Source: Gammaproteobacteria bacterium RIFCSPHIGHO2_12_FULL_63_22
GTDB lineage: Bacteria; Pseudomonadota; Gammaproteobacteria; Xanthomonadales; Xanthomonadaceae
Direction of reading: 5' to 3'
Length of the DNA: 62,850 nucleotides
Assembly (NCBI GenBank): GCA_001801685.1
Contig: MGYJ01000052.1
Span: 1 to 62,850, forward strand
Numbering within the stretch: position 1 is the stretch's first letter; each line of letters begins with the position of its first letter. Both the position numbers and the translations under genes were made by a program. The notes under the pieces were generated by a model. It made no database searches and was not told the DNA's origin. It worked only from the letters and a program-made list of their open reading frames with translations. Positions 33,894 to 43,000 of the stretch are shown here, in pieces.

Positions 33894-33908
33894 TGGCGCG
33901 CGCCATTG
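33894..33908 (+). promoter_or_regulatory. Shared late-region element, right copy
   Basis: TGGCGCGCGCCATTG lies between the mor terminator and the protease gene, 26 nt before the ATG at 33935. It matches the left copy at 19626-19640 in 14 of 15 bases. The first 12 bases are a perfect palindrome. Confidence 0.55.
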
Positions 33909-33934
33909 GAGCGAAATGCGGGGTTCGCGCGACC

Positions 33935-34984
33935 ATGCGGCCCATGCCTTCCAAAGCACCCGCTCCTCACACCCCCGCACTTCCAGCGGGCATCGAAGTC
34001 TTTCGCGCTGGCACCCGCACGGCCGACGACGGCAGCGTGCACACCATCACCGCGTCTGACCTGGCCGCCGCTGCCGCCGCCTATGACCCGGCAGTGCATG
34101 AGGCACCGCACACGGTGGGCCACCCGCAGAACAACGCACCTGCGTACGGCTGGATCGAACGCTTTGCCGTGCAGGACGGCGTGCTGCAGATCGCCGCCAG
34201 TAAGCAGGTGGAGCCGCAGTTCGCCGAACTGGTCTCCAGCGGCCGCATCAAGAAGCGCTCCATGAGCTTCTACCACCCCAAAGACTCCAGCAACCCCAAG
34301 CCCGGCATCTGGTACCCCCGCCATGTGGCTTGGCTGGGCGCGCAGCCGCCAGCTGTAAAGGGGCTCAAAGACGTGAACTTTTCCGAAGGCGACGCCAAAG
34401 GCGCCGTCTGCTTTTCAGAGCCCACAACCACCACCGAACCGTCAACACAGGAGCCCGACGACATGAGCAAAGAACTGCAAGCCCAGTTGGACGAAGTCAA
34501 CACCAAGCTGGCCGCCGAAAAAGCTGCCCGCGAAAAGGCCGAGGCCACCGCTGCCGAGGCCAAAAAGAAGGCCGACGCTGCGCAGGCTGAATCCGCATCC
34601 TTCGCAGAATCCGCCCGTGCAAGCCGCAAAGCGGGTTTCGTCTCGTTCGCGGATGCCCAGGTGGAGGCTGGCCGCCTGCTGCCCAAAGACAAAGAAATGG
34701 CCGTGGCCACGCTCGAAGCATTGGCCGACGCTCAGCCCGTGGAATTCTCGGAGGGCGATACCACGCGCAAGGTCAGCCCAGCGCAGTGGTTCCAGGACTT
34801 GTTCGCCAGCGCCAAACCCGTCGTGAACTTTGGCGAGTTCGCGGGCGGCCGCGTCCCGCAAGACGGTGCCGCCAAAGGCAAGAGCGATGCCGAGATCGAC
34901 AAGGCCGCGCAGGCATACATGCGCCAGCACAAGGTGAACTACGCCGAGGCACTCACGGCCGTGACCACCTCGTTCACGAGCTGA
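33935..34984 (+). CDS. Phage prohead protease with fused scaffold (Mu gpI-like)
   Basis: A 349-residue protein. The N-terminal part (IEVFRAGTRTADDGSVHTIT, YDPAVHEAPHTVGHP, then SSGRIKKRSMSFY) is the Mu-I protease fold. The C-terminal part is a charged coiled coil (about 180-230) ending in an assembly domain. It matures the procapsid by cutting scaffold and capsid proteins. ATG 33944 is an alternative start. In Mu this gene follows G; here it follows mor because the lysis-to-G block is elsewhere. Confidence 0.88.
   Translation: MRPMPSKAPAPHTPALPAGIEVFRAGTRTADDGSVHTITASDLAAAAAAYDPAVHEAPHTVGHPQNNAPAYGWIERFAVQDGVLQIAASKQVEPQFAELVSSGRIKKRSMSFYHPKDSSNPKPGIWYPRHVAWLGAQPPAVKGLKDVNFSEGDAKGAVCFSEPTTTTEPSTQEPDDMSKELQAQLDEVNTKLAAEKAAREKAEATAAEAKKKADAAQAESASFAESARASRKAGFVSFADAQVEAGRLLPKDKEMAVATLEALADAQPVEFSEGDTTRKVSPAQWFQDLFASAKPVVNFGEFAGGRVPQDGAAKGKSDAEIDKAAQAYMRQHKVNYAEALTAVTTSFTS
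34463..34984 (+). CDS. Nested scaffold protein from an internal start (Mu gpZ-like)
   Basis: ATG 34463 (MSKELQAQLDEVNTK), in frame within the protease gene, is preceded at 9 nt by AGGAG, a better ribosome site than at the full-length start. It would release the 173-residue coiled-coil domain alone as a scaffold, as the nested Z of Mu does. Inference from sequence layout. Confidence 0.6.
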   Translation: MSKELQAQLDEVNTKLAAEKAAREKAEATAAEAKKKADAAQAESASFAESARASRKAGFVSFADAQVEAGRLLPKDKEMAVATLEALADAQPVEFSEGDTTRKVSPAQWFQDLFASAKPVVNFGEFAGGRVPQDGAAKGKSDAEIDKAAQAYMRQHKVNYAEALTAVTTSFTS

Positions 34985-35018
34985 TCCACCCCCATCCAAC
35001 CGCCAAGGACGCACCACC

Positions 35019-35984
35019 ATGACGATGACCGCCGCCGAGATCCGGCTCAAGCAAAACCCCATTCTCACCAACCTGCTGCTGGGCCTGGGCCAGGGCACTA
35101 TGATCGCCGAGCGCCTGTTTCCGCGCCTTCCGCAGGCGCTGTCCAGCGTCACGCTGGCGCAACTGGGCGACGAACGCCTGCGCCGCTACAACCTGCGCCG
35201 CGCGCCGGGTGCGCCCACCAAGCGGGTTCACATCAAGTACGACGGCAAGACCTACGCCGTAGACCAGTACAGCGTGGAAGTGCCCCTGCCGCGCGAGCTG
35301 CTGCGCGAGGCCGACGATAGCCGCAAGCTCAACGTGGGCAACTACCTGGACATCAGCCGCATCGCCATGGCCACGGCCAACGACGTGCTGGGCCTGGACT
35401 ACGAAATCGAGGTGGCCACGCTGGCCACCACGGCGGGCACTTACGCAGCGGGCCACGTGCTGGCCCTGGCCGGTGGCACGAAGTGGAGCGCCGCCACGGG
35501 CACACCGGTCACCGACATCCTGGCCGCGGCCGATGTGATCCGCAAGAAGATCGGCAAGCGGCCCAACCGCCTGACGCTCTCGGCCGATGCCTTCTCCGCG
35601 CTGCGCACCAACGCCGAAGTGAAGGGCTACCTGCCCAGCACGAATCTGGGCCCGGCCTCTATCGAGCAGCTCAAGACGATCCTGAACCTTGCAGAGATCG
35701 TCGTGGGCGATGCGGTGTGGATCGATGAGACCGACACCGGCCGCGATGTGTGGGGCAACAACGCCATCTTGGCCTACGTGCCCAACATCGGGGGCAGCGG
35801 CAGTGCAGACATCAGCCTGGCCGAGCCCGGCTTCGGTTTCACCAACGTGATCGAAGGCCACCCCTTTGCCGAGGCGCCGTACTACGACAACGGCCTCAAG
35901 AGCTGGGTGTACGGGGCCACGTTCGAGCGCCGCCCCAACGTGGCCTACAACACCGCCGCCTTCCTGTTCACCAATCCGAAGTAA
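35019..35984 (+). CDS. Major capsid protein
   Basis: A 321-residue protein (MTMTAAEIRLKQNPILTNLLLG) with an HK97-fold-like pattern: N-terminal arm, then VPLPRELLREADDSRKLNVGN, an A-domain ADVIRKKIGKRPNRLTLSADAF and the closing GFTNVIEGHPFAEAPYYDNG. It would build the icosahedral head. Similar capsid proteins occur in B3-like and other siphovirus genomes; it is not a close Mu gpT relative by eye. It follows protease/scaffold by 34 bp. Confidence 0.9.
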   Translation: MTMTAAEIRLKQNPILTNLLLGLGQGTMIAERLFPRLPQALSSVTLAQLGDERLRRYNLRRAPGAPTKRVHIKYDGKTYAVDQYSVEVPLPRELLREADDSRKLNVGNYLDISRIAMATANDVLGLDYEIEVATLATTAGTYAAGHVLALAGGTKWSAATGTPVTDILAAADVIRKKIGKRPNRLTLSADAFSALRTNAEVKGYLPSTNLGPASIEQLKTILNLAEIVVGDAVWIDETDTGRDVWGNNAILAYVPNIGGSGSADISLAEPGFGFTNVIEGHPFAEAPYYDNGLKSWVYGATFERRPNVAYNTAAFLFTNPK

Positions 35985-36076
35985 CAACCGTAGAGCGCGT
36001 GGGCCAGCAATGGCCTGGAGACGCCCCGCAGGCTTCCGTCCTGCGGGGCCATCCGAACCACCCGAAGGAATCCGAC

Positions 36077-36460
36077 ATGCAGAAAAACTTGATTGCGCTC
36101 GTCGCCCTGGCCGTCATCAGCGGCGGCGCACGCCAAACCATCGAGCCGGGGGAGCCCGTACCCGAGCTGACGCCCCACGACGAGCGAGAGCTGATCGCCT
36201 CGGGCGCCATCCAGGATCTGGATGCAGTGGCCGCGCAGGAAAAGTGGGACGCCAAGACCGAAGCCGCCGCGCGCGCCGTATTCGACCGGGCGCGTGCCGA
36301 TGTGGCCGCTGATGTGGCTTCGCGCACAGCGCCCGAAGCCGAACCCGCAGGCGATGCCGCCGCCGGCCAGGGCAGCACTGGCGCCCCGGATGCGGCCGAT
36401 GCCGATTCCGCCGGTGCCCGGCCCACCGCCAAGACCGCTGCCAGCCGCAAGCGCGCCTGA
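36077..36460 (+). CDS. Hypothetical head-region protein
   Basis: A 127-residue protein: a short hydrophobic start (MQKNLIALVALAVISGG), a region TPHDERELIASGAIQDLDAVAAQE and a disordered Ala/Pro/Asp-rich C-terminus ending RKRA. It sits between capsid and DUF2190 genes. GAAGGAATCCGAC precedes the ATG. Likely a minor head-associated protein; function unknown. Confidence 0.7.
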   Translation: MQKNLIALVALAVISGGARQTIEPGEPVPELTPHDERELIASGAIQDLDAVAAQEKWDAKTEAAARAVFDRARADVAADVASRTAPEAEPAGDAAAGQGSTGAPDAADADSAGARPTAKTAASRKRA

Positions 36461-36485
36461 TCACCAAGTCCCAAGGAGCTGAAAC

Positions 36486-36860
36486 ATGCCATCGCAAAAC
36501 AACACCGGCCGCCAGTTCGACAAGACGCACGCCGTCACCCTGGTGGCGACCGCCGCGCTCGCTGCCCACCGCTTCGCCGCCTATGACGGCGGCTACCCCA
36601 CCATCGCCGGTGGCGCCAAGGACTGCCAGGGCGTCACCGAGACGGCCGCCGAGATCGGCGATGCCGTGAGCGTCGTCACCGGCTACAGCTACCTGGTCGA
36701 GGCAGAGGCTGCCATCGCCTTCGGCGCCTACGTGAAGGTGGGCACTGATGGCAAGGCCGTCACCGGCAGCGCCGCCGACCACTGCGGCCGCGCCCTGGGC
36801 GCCGCCACCCAGGCCGGGCAGCTCATCGAGGTGCAGCTCTACAAGCACGTGCACGCCTGA
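36486..36860 (+). CDS. DUF2190 capsid decoration (cement) protein
   Basis: A 124-residue beta-rich protein (VTLVATAALAAHRFAAYDGG... GVTETAAEIGDAVSVVTGYSYLVEAEA) of the DUF2190 type. Such proteins bind the outside of expanded HK97-type capsids and stabilise them. Its place right after capsid genes agrees. AAGGAGCTGAAAC precedes the start. Confidence 0.85.
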   Translation: MPSQNNTGRQFDKTHAVTLVATAALAAHRFAAYDGGYPTIAGGAKDCQGVTETAAEIGDAVSVVTGYSYLVEAEAAIAFGAYVKVGTDGKAVTGSAADHCGRALGAATQAGQLIEVQLYKHVHA

Positions 36861-36869
36861 TCGCCCAGC

Positions 36870-37367
36870 ATGCCCGTGCTCCGCTACGCCACCGTTGCCG
36901 ACATGCTCGCCCGCTTCAGCGAGGCCGAGCTGGCCCAGCTCACCGATCCCGATGGTGCGGCCGTCAACGCAGCTCGCATCGAGACGAAGCTGGATGACGC
37001 CCAGGCCACCATCGACGGCTGGATTGGCCAGGTCTACCGCCTGCCATTGCTGGGCTGCGCCAAGCCCCTGACGGTGCCCGGTGGCGAGCCCGAGCGCGTG
37101 GCACCGCCCCAGCTGGTGCGCATTGCGTGCGACCTGGCGCGCTTCTGGTTGCGCGACGCTGTGCAGGAGGACTCGGACGTGTACCGCCGCTACCAGGCCG
37201 CCATGGCCGAACTCAAAGCCATCGCCGAAGGCCGCGCCCTGCTGTCCTGCCCCTGGGGCGGCAGCGCGGGTGACCTGGTCACCACTGACGCGCAGCAAGG
37301 TGGCGGCGAGGTGCTGTTCGGGTTCAGTGCCCGTGCAGTCACCGACGACAGCCTGCGCGGCTTCTGA
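36870..37367 (+). CDS. DUF1320 head-tail connector protein (Mu gp36-like)
   Basis: A 165-residue protein with the DUF1320 start (RYATVADMLARFSEAELAQLTD) and helical core (ARIETKLDDAQATIDGWIGQVYRLPL). The family belongs to head-tail adaptors. It is encoded between cement and tail terminator genes, as in Mu-like phages. Confidence 0.88.
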   Translation: MPVLRYATVADMLARFSEAELAQLTDPDGAAVNAARIETKLDDAQATIDGWIGQVYRLPLLGCAKPLTVPGGEPERVAPPQLVRIACDLARFWLRDAVQEDSDVYRRYQAAMAELKAIAEGRALLSCPWGGSAGDLVTTDAQQGGGEVLFGFSARAVTDDSLRGF

Positions 37368-37377
37368 GGGAGCCGCC

Positions 37378-37806
37378 ATGGATCTGGATTTTGTGATTGG
37401 CCGCCTCAAGGCCGCAACCACCGGCTTCAAGGCCATAGGCGGCGCAGCAGACATGGATGCAGCCCTGGCTGGCGCCGTGACCGTGCCGTCGGCCTTTGTG
37501 ATCCCGCTGGCGGATCAGGCCAGCGAACAAGCCCACACCGGCACGTACGACGAAACCGACCTGAACGAGTTTGGCGTGGTGTTGGCCGTCTCCAACCTGC
37601 GTGATACGCGCGGCGCAGCAGCCCTGGCCACCTTGGCCCCCATCCGGGCGCAAGTGCGTGGGGCGTTGGCGGGCTGGGTACCCGACGAAGACACCGGAGA
37701 GCCCGTCACCAAGGTGCGCGGGCAGTTGTTGCGCTTCGATGGCGATGGGCGGCTGTGGTGGATCGACCGATTCGTTTGGAAATCTTTTTACAGGAGCAAC
37801 CCGTGA
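37378..37806 (+). CDS. Tail terminator-like protein (Mu gp37-type)
   Basis: A 142-residue protein (MDLDFVIGRLKAATTGFKAIGG) with the tail-terminator layout, including PSAFVIPLADQA, FGVVLAVSNLRDTRGAAALATL and the closing LWWIDRFVWKSFYR. It would cap the growing tail tube and dock to the connector. It follows DUF1320 directly and overlaps the next gene. Confidence 0.82.
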   Translation: MDLDFVIGRLKAATTGFKAIGGAADMDAALAGAVTVPSAFVIPLADQASEQAHTGTYDETDLNEFGVVLAVSNLRDTRGAAALATLAPIRAQVRGALAGWVPDEDTGEPVTKVRGQLLRFDGDGRLWWIDRFVWKSFYRSNP

Positions 37807-38030
37807 GAAAAGCCGATGCCAAAGCAACCGACACCACGGCCCAAGAAGCGGCCACGCCGACGTCCAACGCCGCCGACGTCACCGGAGCCACCCCCGCGGT
37901 TCAGCCCACCCAGGCCACCCCGCGCGCGCCGGATGACTTCCACGGTCAAGGTGGCCTCTACCGCATGAAGGACGGCCAGCGGGTGCTGGTCGCCCAAACC
38001 CAACCTGAAACCACCAAGGAGCGCAAATGA
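37803..38030 (+). CDS. Small tail-region protein (75 aa, GTG start)
   Basis: GTG 37803 with CAGGAG seven bases upstream gives a 75-residue protein (MRKADAKATDTTAQEA). It has a disordered Thr/Ala/Pro N-terminus and a small C-terminal section (FHGQGGLYRMKDGQRVLV). The start overlaps the terminator-protein stop by 4 bp. Similar short proteins sit before the tail tube gene in B3-like phages. Confidence 0.65.
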   Translation: MRKADAKATDTTAQEAATPTSNAADVTGATPAVQPTQATPRAPDDFHGQGGLYRMKDGQRVLVAQTQPETTKERK

Positions 38031-38959
38031 GCACCCCCAAATTCATCAAGAAAATGGCCGTCCTGGTGGCCATTGAGACCATCGTGGGCACCATTGTTGT
38101 GCCCGTGGCAGCCGACGCCATCGAGGTGTCTGACGTCACCCTCACTCCCATCGAAGGCGACGAGGTGGACCAGGGCGTGATCAAGCCGTACTTCGGTGCG
38201 TCGGAGACGACCATGGTCACCCTGTACCGCAAGATCGCCTTCAGCGTCGGTTTTGCAGGCGTGGCCGCCGCTGGCGACCTGCCGGGCTGGAGCACGCTTT
38301 TGCGTGCCTGCGCTGCCAGCGCGACGAACACCCCGGCCACCGAGACCGTTTTCGCGCCGATCACGGATGGCATCGAGAGCGTCACGATCTACGCCGTGGT
38401 GGACAAGCTGCTCTACAAGATGGCGGGTGCCCGTGCCAATGCCAAGGCAGCAGTGGACGCCAAGCAGATCCCGAAGTGGCAGTTCGAATTCACCGGGGCA
38501 TTCTTCCCGGTAGAAGACGTAGGCGCCATGCCAGCGGTCAGCTACGTGAAGTTCGTGCGCCCGCTGGGCGTGAACAAGCTCAACACCACGCTGAGTCTGG
38601 ACGGCTACAACGCTGCGGCCAGCAGCTTCCAGTTTGATTTCGGCAACCAGGTGGTCAAGGATGACTTGATGAACGTGGACACGACCGAGATCACCGGCCG
38701 CACGTCCACGGGCAGCGTCACGTTCCGCAACACCAGCGTGGCCACCAAGAACTGGGTCGAGATGGCCCGCGTGAGCGCCAAGGTACCGCTTGTTCTTAAG
38801 CACGGTCAGGGCGCCACCAACACCGTCTCCATCGCCGCGCCGCTGGCCCAGATCGGCAAGCCCACCTTTGGCGAGCAGAACGGCATTCAGATGATCACCG
38901 TGCCCCTGCGCTTCATCCCCAGCGATGCGGGCAACGACGAGTGGTCCATCACGGTCTGA
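38027..38959 (+). CDS. Major tail tube protein
   Basis: This 310-residue protein (MSTPKFIKKMAVLVAIETIVG) has the siphovirus tail-tube pattern: beta-rich core, VSDVTLTPIEGDEVDQGVIKPYFG early and VPLRFIPSDAGNDEWSI at the end. No sheath gene accompanies it, so the tail should be non-contractile. It lies before the G/GT chaperone pair and tape measure, the usual order. Confidence 0.87.
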   Translation: MSTPKFIKKMAVLVAIETIVGTIVVPVAADAIEVSDVTLTPIEGDEVDQGVIKPYFGASETTMVTLYRKIAFSVGFAGVAAAGDLPGWSTLLRACAASATNTPATETVFAPITDGIESVTIYAVVDKLLYKMAGARANAKAAVDAKQIPKWQFEFTGAFFPVEDVGAMPAVSYVKFVRPLGVNKLNTTLSLDGYNAAASSFQFDFGNQVVKDDLMNVDTTEITGRTSTGSVTFRNTSVATKNWVEMARVSAKVPLVLKHGQGATNTVSIAAPLAQIGKPTFGEQNGIQMITVPLRFIPSDAGNDEWSITV

Positions 38960-39023
38960 CGCCACCGCCAGCCCAGTAACGCCTTTCACCCACAGCAACA
39001 CCATTTCTTTAAAGGATCACTCC

Positions 39024-39407
39024 ATGTCCGTCGTTCTCGCATCCGTCGCCTTCTGGGCCGGCGCCCAGCTCATCCTGGTGGGCGACCTCGGCAAGACCGA
39101 AGTCGTTGATTTCAAGGCGCGCTTCAAGCGCCTCAAGACCAGCGAGCGCAAGCAGCTCGAAGCCGATCTGGCCGACAAGAAGATCACCGACAAGGAGTTC
39201 CTTGACCGCCTGCTGGTGGACTGGGACCTCAAGGACAAGACGGGCACCGCAGTCATCCATTCCGAGAAGCAACGCGAGGAACTGGTGGAAGACTGGGACG
39301 GGTTCGAGGCTGCGCTGGTCCAGGCGTACTTTGAGAACGGCCGCAAAGCACGGGAGGCGGCAGAAGTGGCAAAAAACTCCGAGCTGCCGTCCGCCACCAC
39401 TACCTGA
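39024..39407 (+). CDS. Tail assembly chaperone (G-like, unshifted product)
   Basis: A 127-residue mostly helical protein (VVDFKARFKRLKTSERKQLE) ending in SELPSATTT. It corresponds to the short product of the lambda-type G/GT system, which binds the tape measure during tail assembly. AAAGGATCACTCC precedes the ATG. Near its end an A AAA AAC heptamer permits a -1 shift into the T-like frame. Confidence 0.8.
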   Translation: MSVVLASVAFWAGAQLILVGDLGKTEVVDFKARFKRLKTSERKQLEADLADKKITDKEFLDRLLVDWDLKDKTGTAVIHSEKQREELVEDWDGFEAALVQAYFENGRKAREAAEVAKNSELPSATTT

Positions 39408-39775
39408 GTGCGGGGGGCGGCGAGGCCAACACCGAGGAAGAAGACGCCGACCTGCGCGCCCAGTGGCAGCAGCTCGGCGCCGATCCCGACAAGGCCATGC
39501 AGGCGGCCCAGGTGGCCCGAACGGAAGAGGCCGAGCAGGCCGGGGACTTTGAGCTGCCGCCCGAGCAATGGCGGGCGTGGGAAGTGTTCACCGCCTGCGA
39601 GCGCAACTGGCGCGTACTCATCGGCATTGGCCTGGTGCACTACGACGGCATCGACAACACCGCCATGCAGTCGGCCATGCACATGCTGGGGGTGAAGCGA
39701 AAGCACCAGCGCAACGTGTTCTGGATGGTCCGCGTGCTCGAAGGCGAGGCGCGCAAGTTTCTCAACCAACGGTAA
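39024..39775 (+). CDS. Tail assembly chaperone GT fusion by -1 frameshift at 39371-39377
   Basis: Reading through the slippery site in the -1 frame continues KKLRAAVRHHYLSAGGGEAN... for 132 residues to 39775, giving about 250 residues in all. The T-like part includes ELPPEQWRAWEVFTACERNW and HMLGVKRKHQRNVFWMVRVL. The downstream frame has no good start codon or ribosome site of its own. The layout equals lambda gpG/gpGT and relatives. Confidence 0.78.
39371..39377 (+). other. -1 ribosomal frameshift slippery site
   Basis: A AAA AAC in the G frame (codons AAA 39372-39374 and AAC 39375-39377) is a classical X XXY YYZ heptamer. It is followed by the T-like open frame in the -1 register. The unshifted frame stops at 39407. 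Confidence 0.8.
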
Positions 39776-39833
39776 GGACGGAATCGATGCGCCAGTGTGT
39801 AGCCCGGGAAAGCGCAGCGCACCCAGGGGGCAT

Positions 39834-39989
39834 TCACCCCAGTAGCCACCCCAGCAGCGCCGTGGCCCCAAGCACCTGCAGGCGCCCCGTGCCTGCAGCG
39901 CGCGCGGCGCGCCCCAACAGCACCCAAGCCATGGCGGCAAAACCGGCCACGGTTATTAGGCCCACCAGATTCATGAATGCGTTCGACAT
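39834..39989 (-). CDS. Possible small membrane protein (51 aa), opposite strand
   Basis: MSNAFMNLVGLITVAGFAAM leads into a two-hydrophobic-segment peptide (residues about 8-25 and 38-51) on the minus strand between chaperone and tape measure genes, which are plus. No clear ribosome site. The hydrophobicity is unusual for an antisense shadow, and no plus gene covers this gap, but evidence is thin. Confidence 0.35.
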   Translation of the reverse strand: MSNAFMNLVGLITVAGFAAMAWVLLGRAARAAGTGRLQVLGATALLGWLLG

Positions 39990-40010
39990 GCGCGCAAGCG
40001 TAGCACGGGT

Positions 40011-43000
40011 ATGGCCATCATCAACACCGTAGCCATCAAGCTCTTCCTGGACGGCGTGCCCGGCGTTCAGGCGGGGCTGAACAACGTCAAGGGTGGCCTG
40101 GGCCAGGTGGGCCAGCAGGCAGGCGCCGCATCGGGCGGGGCAGACCGTCTGTCGGCCGCGCTGGGGCGCGTGGCCCACTATGGCCTGGCAGGGGGCGGGC
40201 TGTACGCCCTGGTGCGCACCGCCCAAGGCGTGGGCACGGCGTTGTTTGACGCCAGTGCCAGCGCCCAGCGCCTGTCAACGCAGCTGAACTTTGCCACCAG
40301 CGGGCGTGGTGCGCAGGAGATGGCCTTTGTCTCGGGCGTGGCACAGCGCCTGGGTCTGGAACTGCAAAGCACGGCGCAGGCCTACGCGGGGTTTGCATCG
40401 GCCGCGCGTGGCACGGCCCTGGAGGGTGCAGGCGCGCGCCAGGTGTTCGAGGGCATCGCCAAGGCCAGCGCCGTCATGGGCCTGAGCACCGAACAAAGCA
40501 GCGGCGCGCTGCTGGCAGTGCAGCAGATGATGAGCAAGGGCGTGGTCAGTGCCGAAGAGTTCCGGGGCCAGTTGGGCGAGCGCATGCCCATCGCCCTGCA
40601 GGCCGGGGCGAATGCCTTAGGGGTGACCACGGCCGAGTTCAGCAAGCTGCTGGAGACGGGCCAGATCGTGGCGCAAGACTTTTTGCCCAAGTTCTCTGCC
40701 GCCATCACCGAGATGCTGGGCGACAGCGTGGAGCAAGCGGCCAACCGGCTCGATGCCTCTACCGCCCGCATGGGCAACGCCTGGGACAGGCTCAAGAGAA
40801 CCGTGGGCGACAGCGGTGTCTCGCAGGCTATTGCCAATGAAGCCACAGGCATCGGCAACTACCTCACCAGCATCACCGACGCCATGGACCGGGCCAAGGC
40901 ATCGGGCGCGGGCATGTCCCAGCAGTTGCTGACCGGCCTGGGGCAGGTCATTGCACGGGCGCCGTTCGATGCGCTATCCACCGCTGGCAACCTACTCAAC
41001 GGCACGCTCAACACGCTGTCACTCGGCGCGCTGGACCTCAACACCCGCATCAACCTGCTGCCCGCCGCTCTCGACACCAGCGCGCAGCAAGCCCTGGCCC
41101 TGGGGCGCGACCTGGTCGCCGCCGAGGCCGAGCTCAAACGCCTCAAGGACAGCGGCGCCGACACGGCGCCCAACTTCTATGTGCGCAACAGCTACTTTGA
41201 GGCGCTCAAGCTGACCAAAGAGCTGCGCGCAGCAAAGCAAGCCCAAGACGCGCTGAAAAATGCCGCCAGCGGCACGGGCGGCGGCCGAGGCACCGTAAAC
41301 CCCGCTACGGTGGGCGAGCTGGCCGCGCAGCAGGCCCGGCTCAAGGCCGACGCCGACGCCTTCCTGCTCAAACAGTCGGGCGTGCCAGACAGCTACCTCA
41401 AGGACATGACGGAGCTGATCCGCCTGAACCAGGCGGGCGCGATAGTGGGCCAGGCATACACCCAAGCCCTGGCCCGCCAGCAGGCCGTGCTGCTCAAGAA
41501 GACGGACACCACGCAAGGTGCGGTGGCGGCCCAGAAGACACTGCAATCGGCCTACGAATCGTTCTTGACCGGCCTGCATCAAAAGCTGGCAGCCCAGCAG
41601 CAGGAGCTGGCCACGGGCGCCAAGGTCAGCGAAGCGGACCAGTTGCGCATCAGGCTGCAGGAGATGCTGGGCACATCGCTCAAGGGCCTGGGGGCGGAGC
41701 AGCGCAAGGTGCTTGAGCTGGGCCTGCAGGAGCTGGCCGTGGGCGAAAAACTCGCCCAGCAATACAGGCAGGCGTCCGAGCTTGCGAATGCGCGTGCCGA
41801 TGCCCGCCGCCAGGAGTCGCAAGGCATCGCCCAGTGGCTGGCAGAGCAGGAGGCCGCCGCGCAAAAAGGCCTGGCCGATGTGCGCCAGCGGATCAACGCC
41901 CTGACCATGGAAGAAGACGCCGCCCGCCTGGCAGCCAGCACCAATGTGTCGCTGGCCGAGGCCGTGGAACTGGTCGCCATTGCCCGCTTGCAAGAGGCGC
42001 AGGCCGCCAAATTCCACGAGGGCAGTGAAGGCTGGAAGGCCATCGAACGCGAGATTGCCGCCCGGCGCGAGCTGCTGGGCCTGGTGCGCGGCAAGGAGAC
42101 CCGTGAAGGCATCAAGAAGACCGCCGACGAGGCAGAGAAAGAACTCAAGCGCGTCACCGAGCAGTACGAGCAGGGCCTGACCAACGCCGCCATGCAGGGC
42201 GGCAAGAGCCTGCGCGAATACATCCGGGGCATGCTGCGCACCACCGCCTTCCGCATTGTGCTCGACCCCATCATGAAGCCGCTGGCCGGCTTCCTTGCGG
42301 GTGCCACCGGCACCGGCAGTGCGGCCGCGTCGCAGGGCGGCGGCGTCATGGGCACGGCCAACCTGTTGTCGTCGGCCTACTCGGCGCTCACCACTGGGGT
42401 CTCCAGCAGCATCGCGGCGGGCTTCGCCAAGCTGGCGGGCAGCAGCTTCGGCCAGGCCATCGGCCTGTCCAACCCGGGCGCCATCGTGGGCAACAACCCC
42501 AGCGCCTTTGTCCCGGCCGGCGGGCAGCTGACGGAGCTGGGCCAATCCCTCAGCACTGGTCTTGGCATGCTGGGTAACGGCCTGGCGGGCTATGGCATCA
42601 GCTCGGCCATCTCCAACGGGTACACGACGGGCGGCAACACCGTCAACGTGCTGTCGGGCATTGCCAGCGCTTTCTTCGGCCCCCTTGCGGGCGTGGTGGG
42701 CGGCCTTATCAACCGGGCTTTTGGCCGCAAGCTCAAGGACACGGGGATCGAGGGCACCATCGGCGGCAGCGCCGGGTTTGAGGGCAACAGCTACCAGTTC
42801 TACAAAGGCGGGTGGTTGCGCAGCGACAAGACTGTGCGCGGCGATCTCGACGCGGGCGTGGACAAGAGCCTGGACACGGCCGTCAAGCAAATGCAGCTGT
42901 CCATGGCGGGCCTGGCCACGTCCATCGGCGCACCCACGGAGGCCATCAGCAGTTTCAGCCAAGCGATCAAGGTGTCGTTCAATGGGTTGGACGAAGCGGG

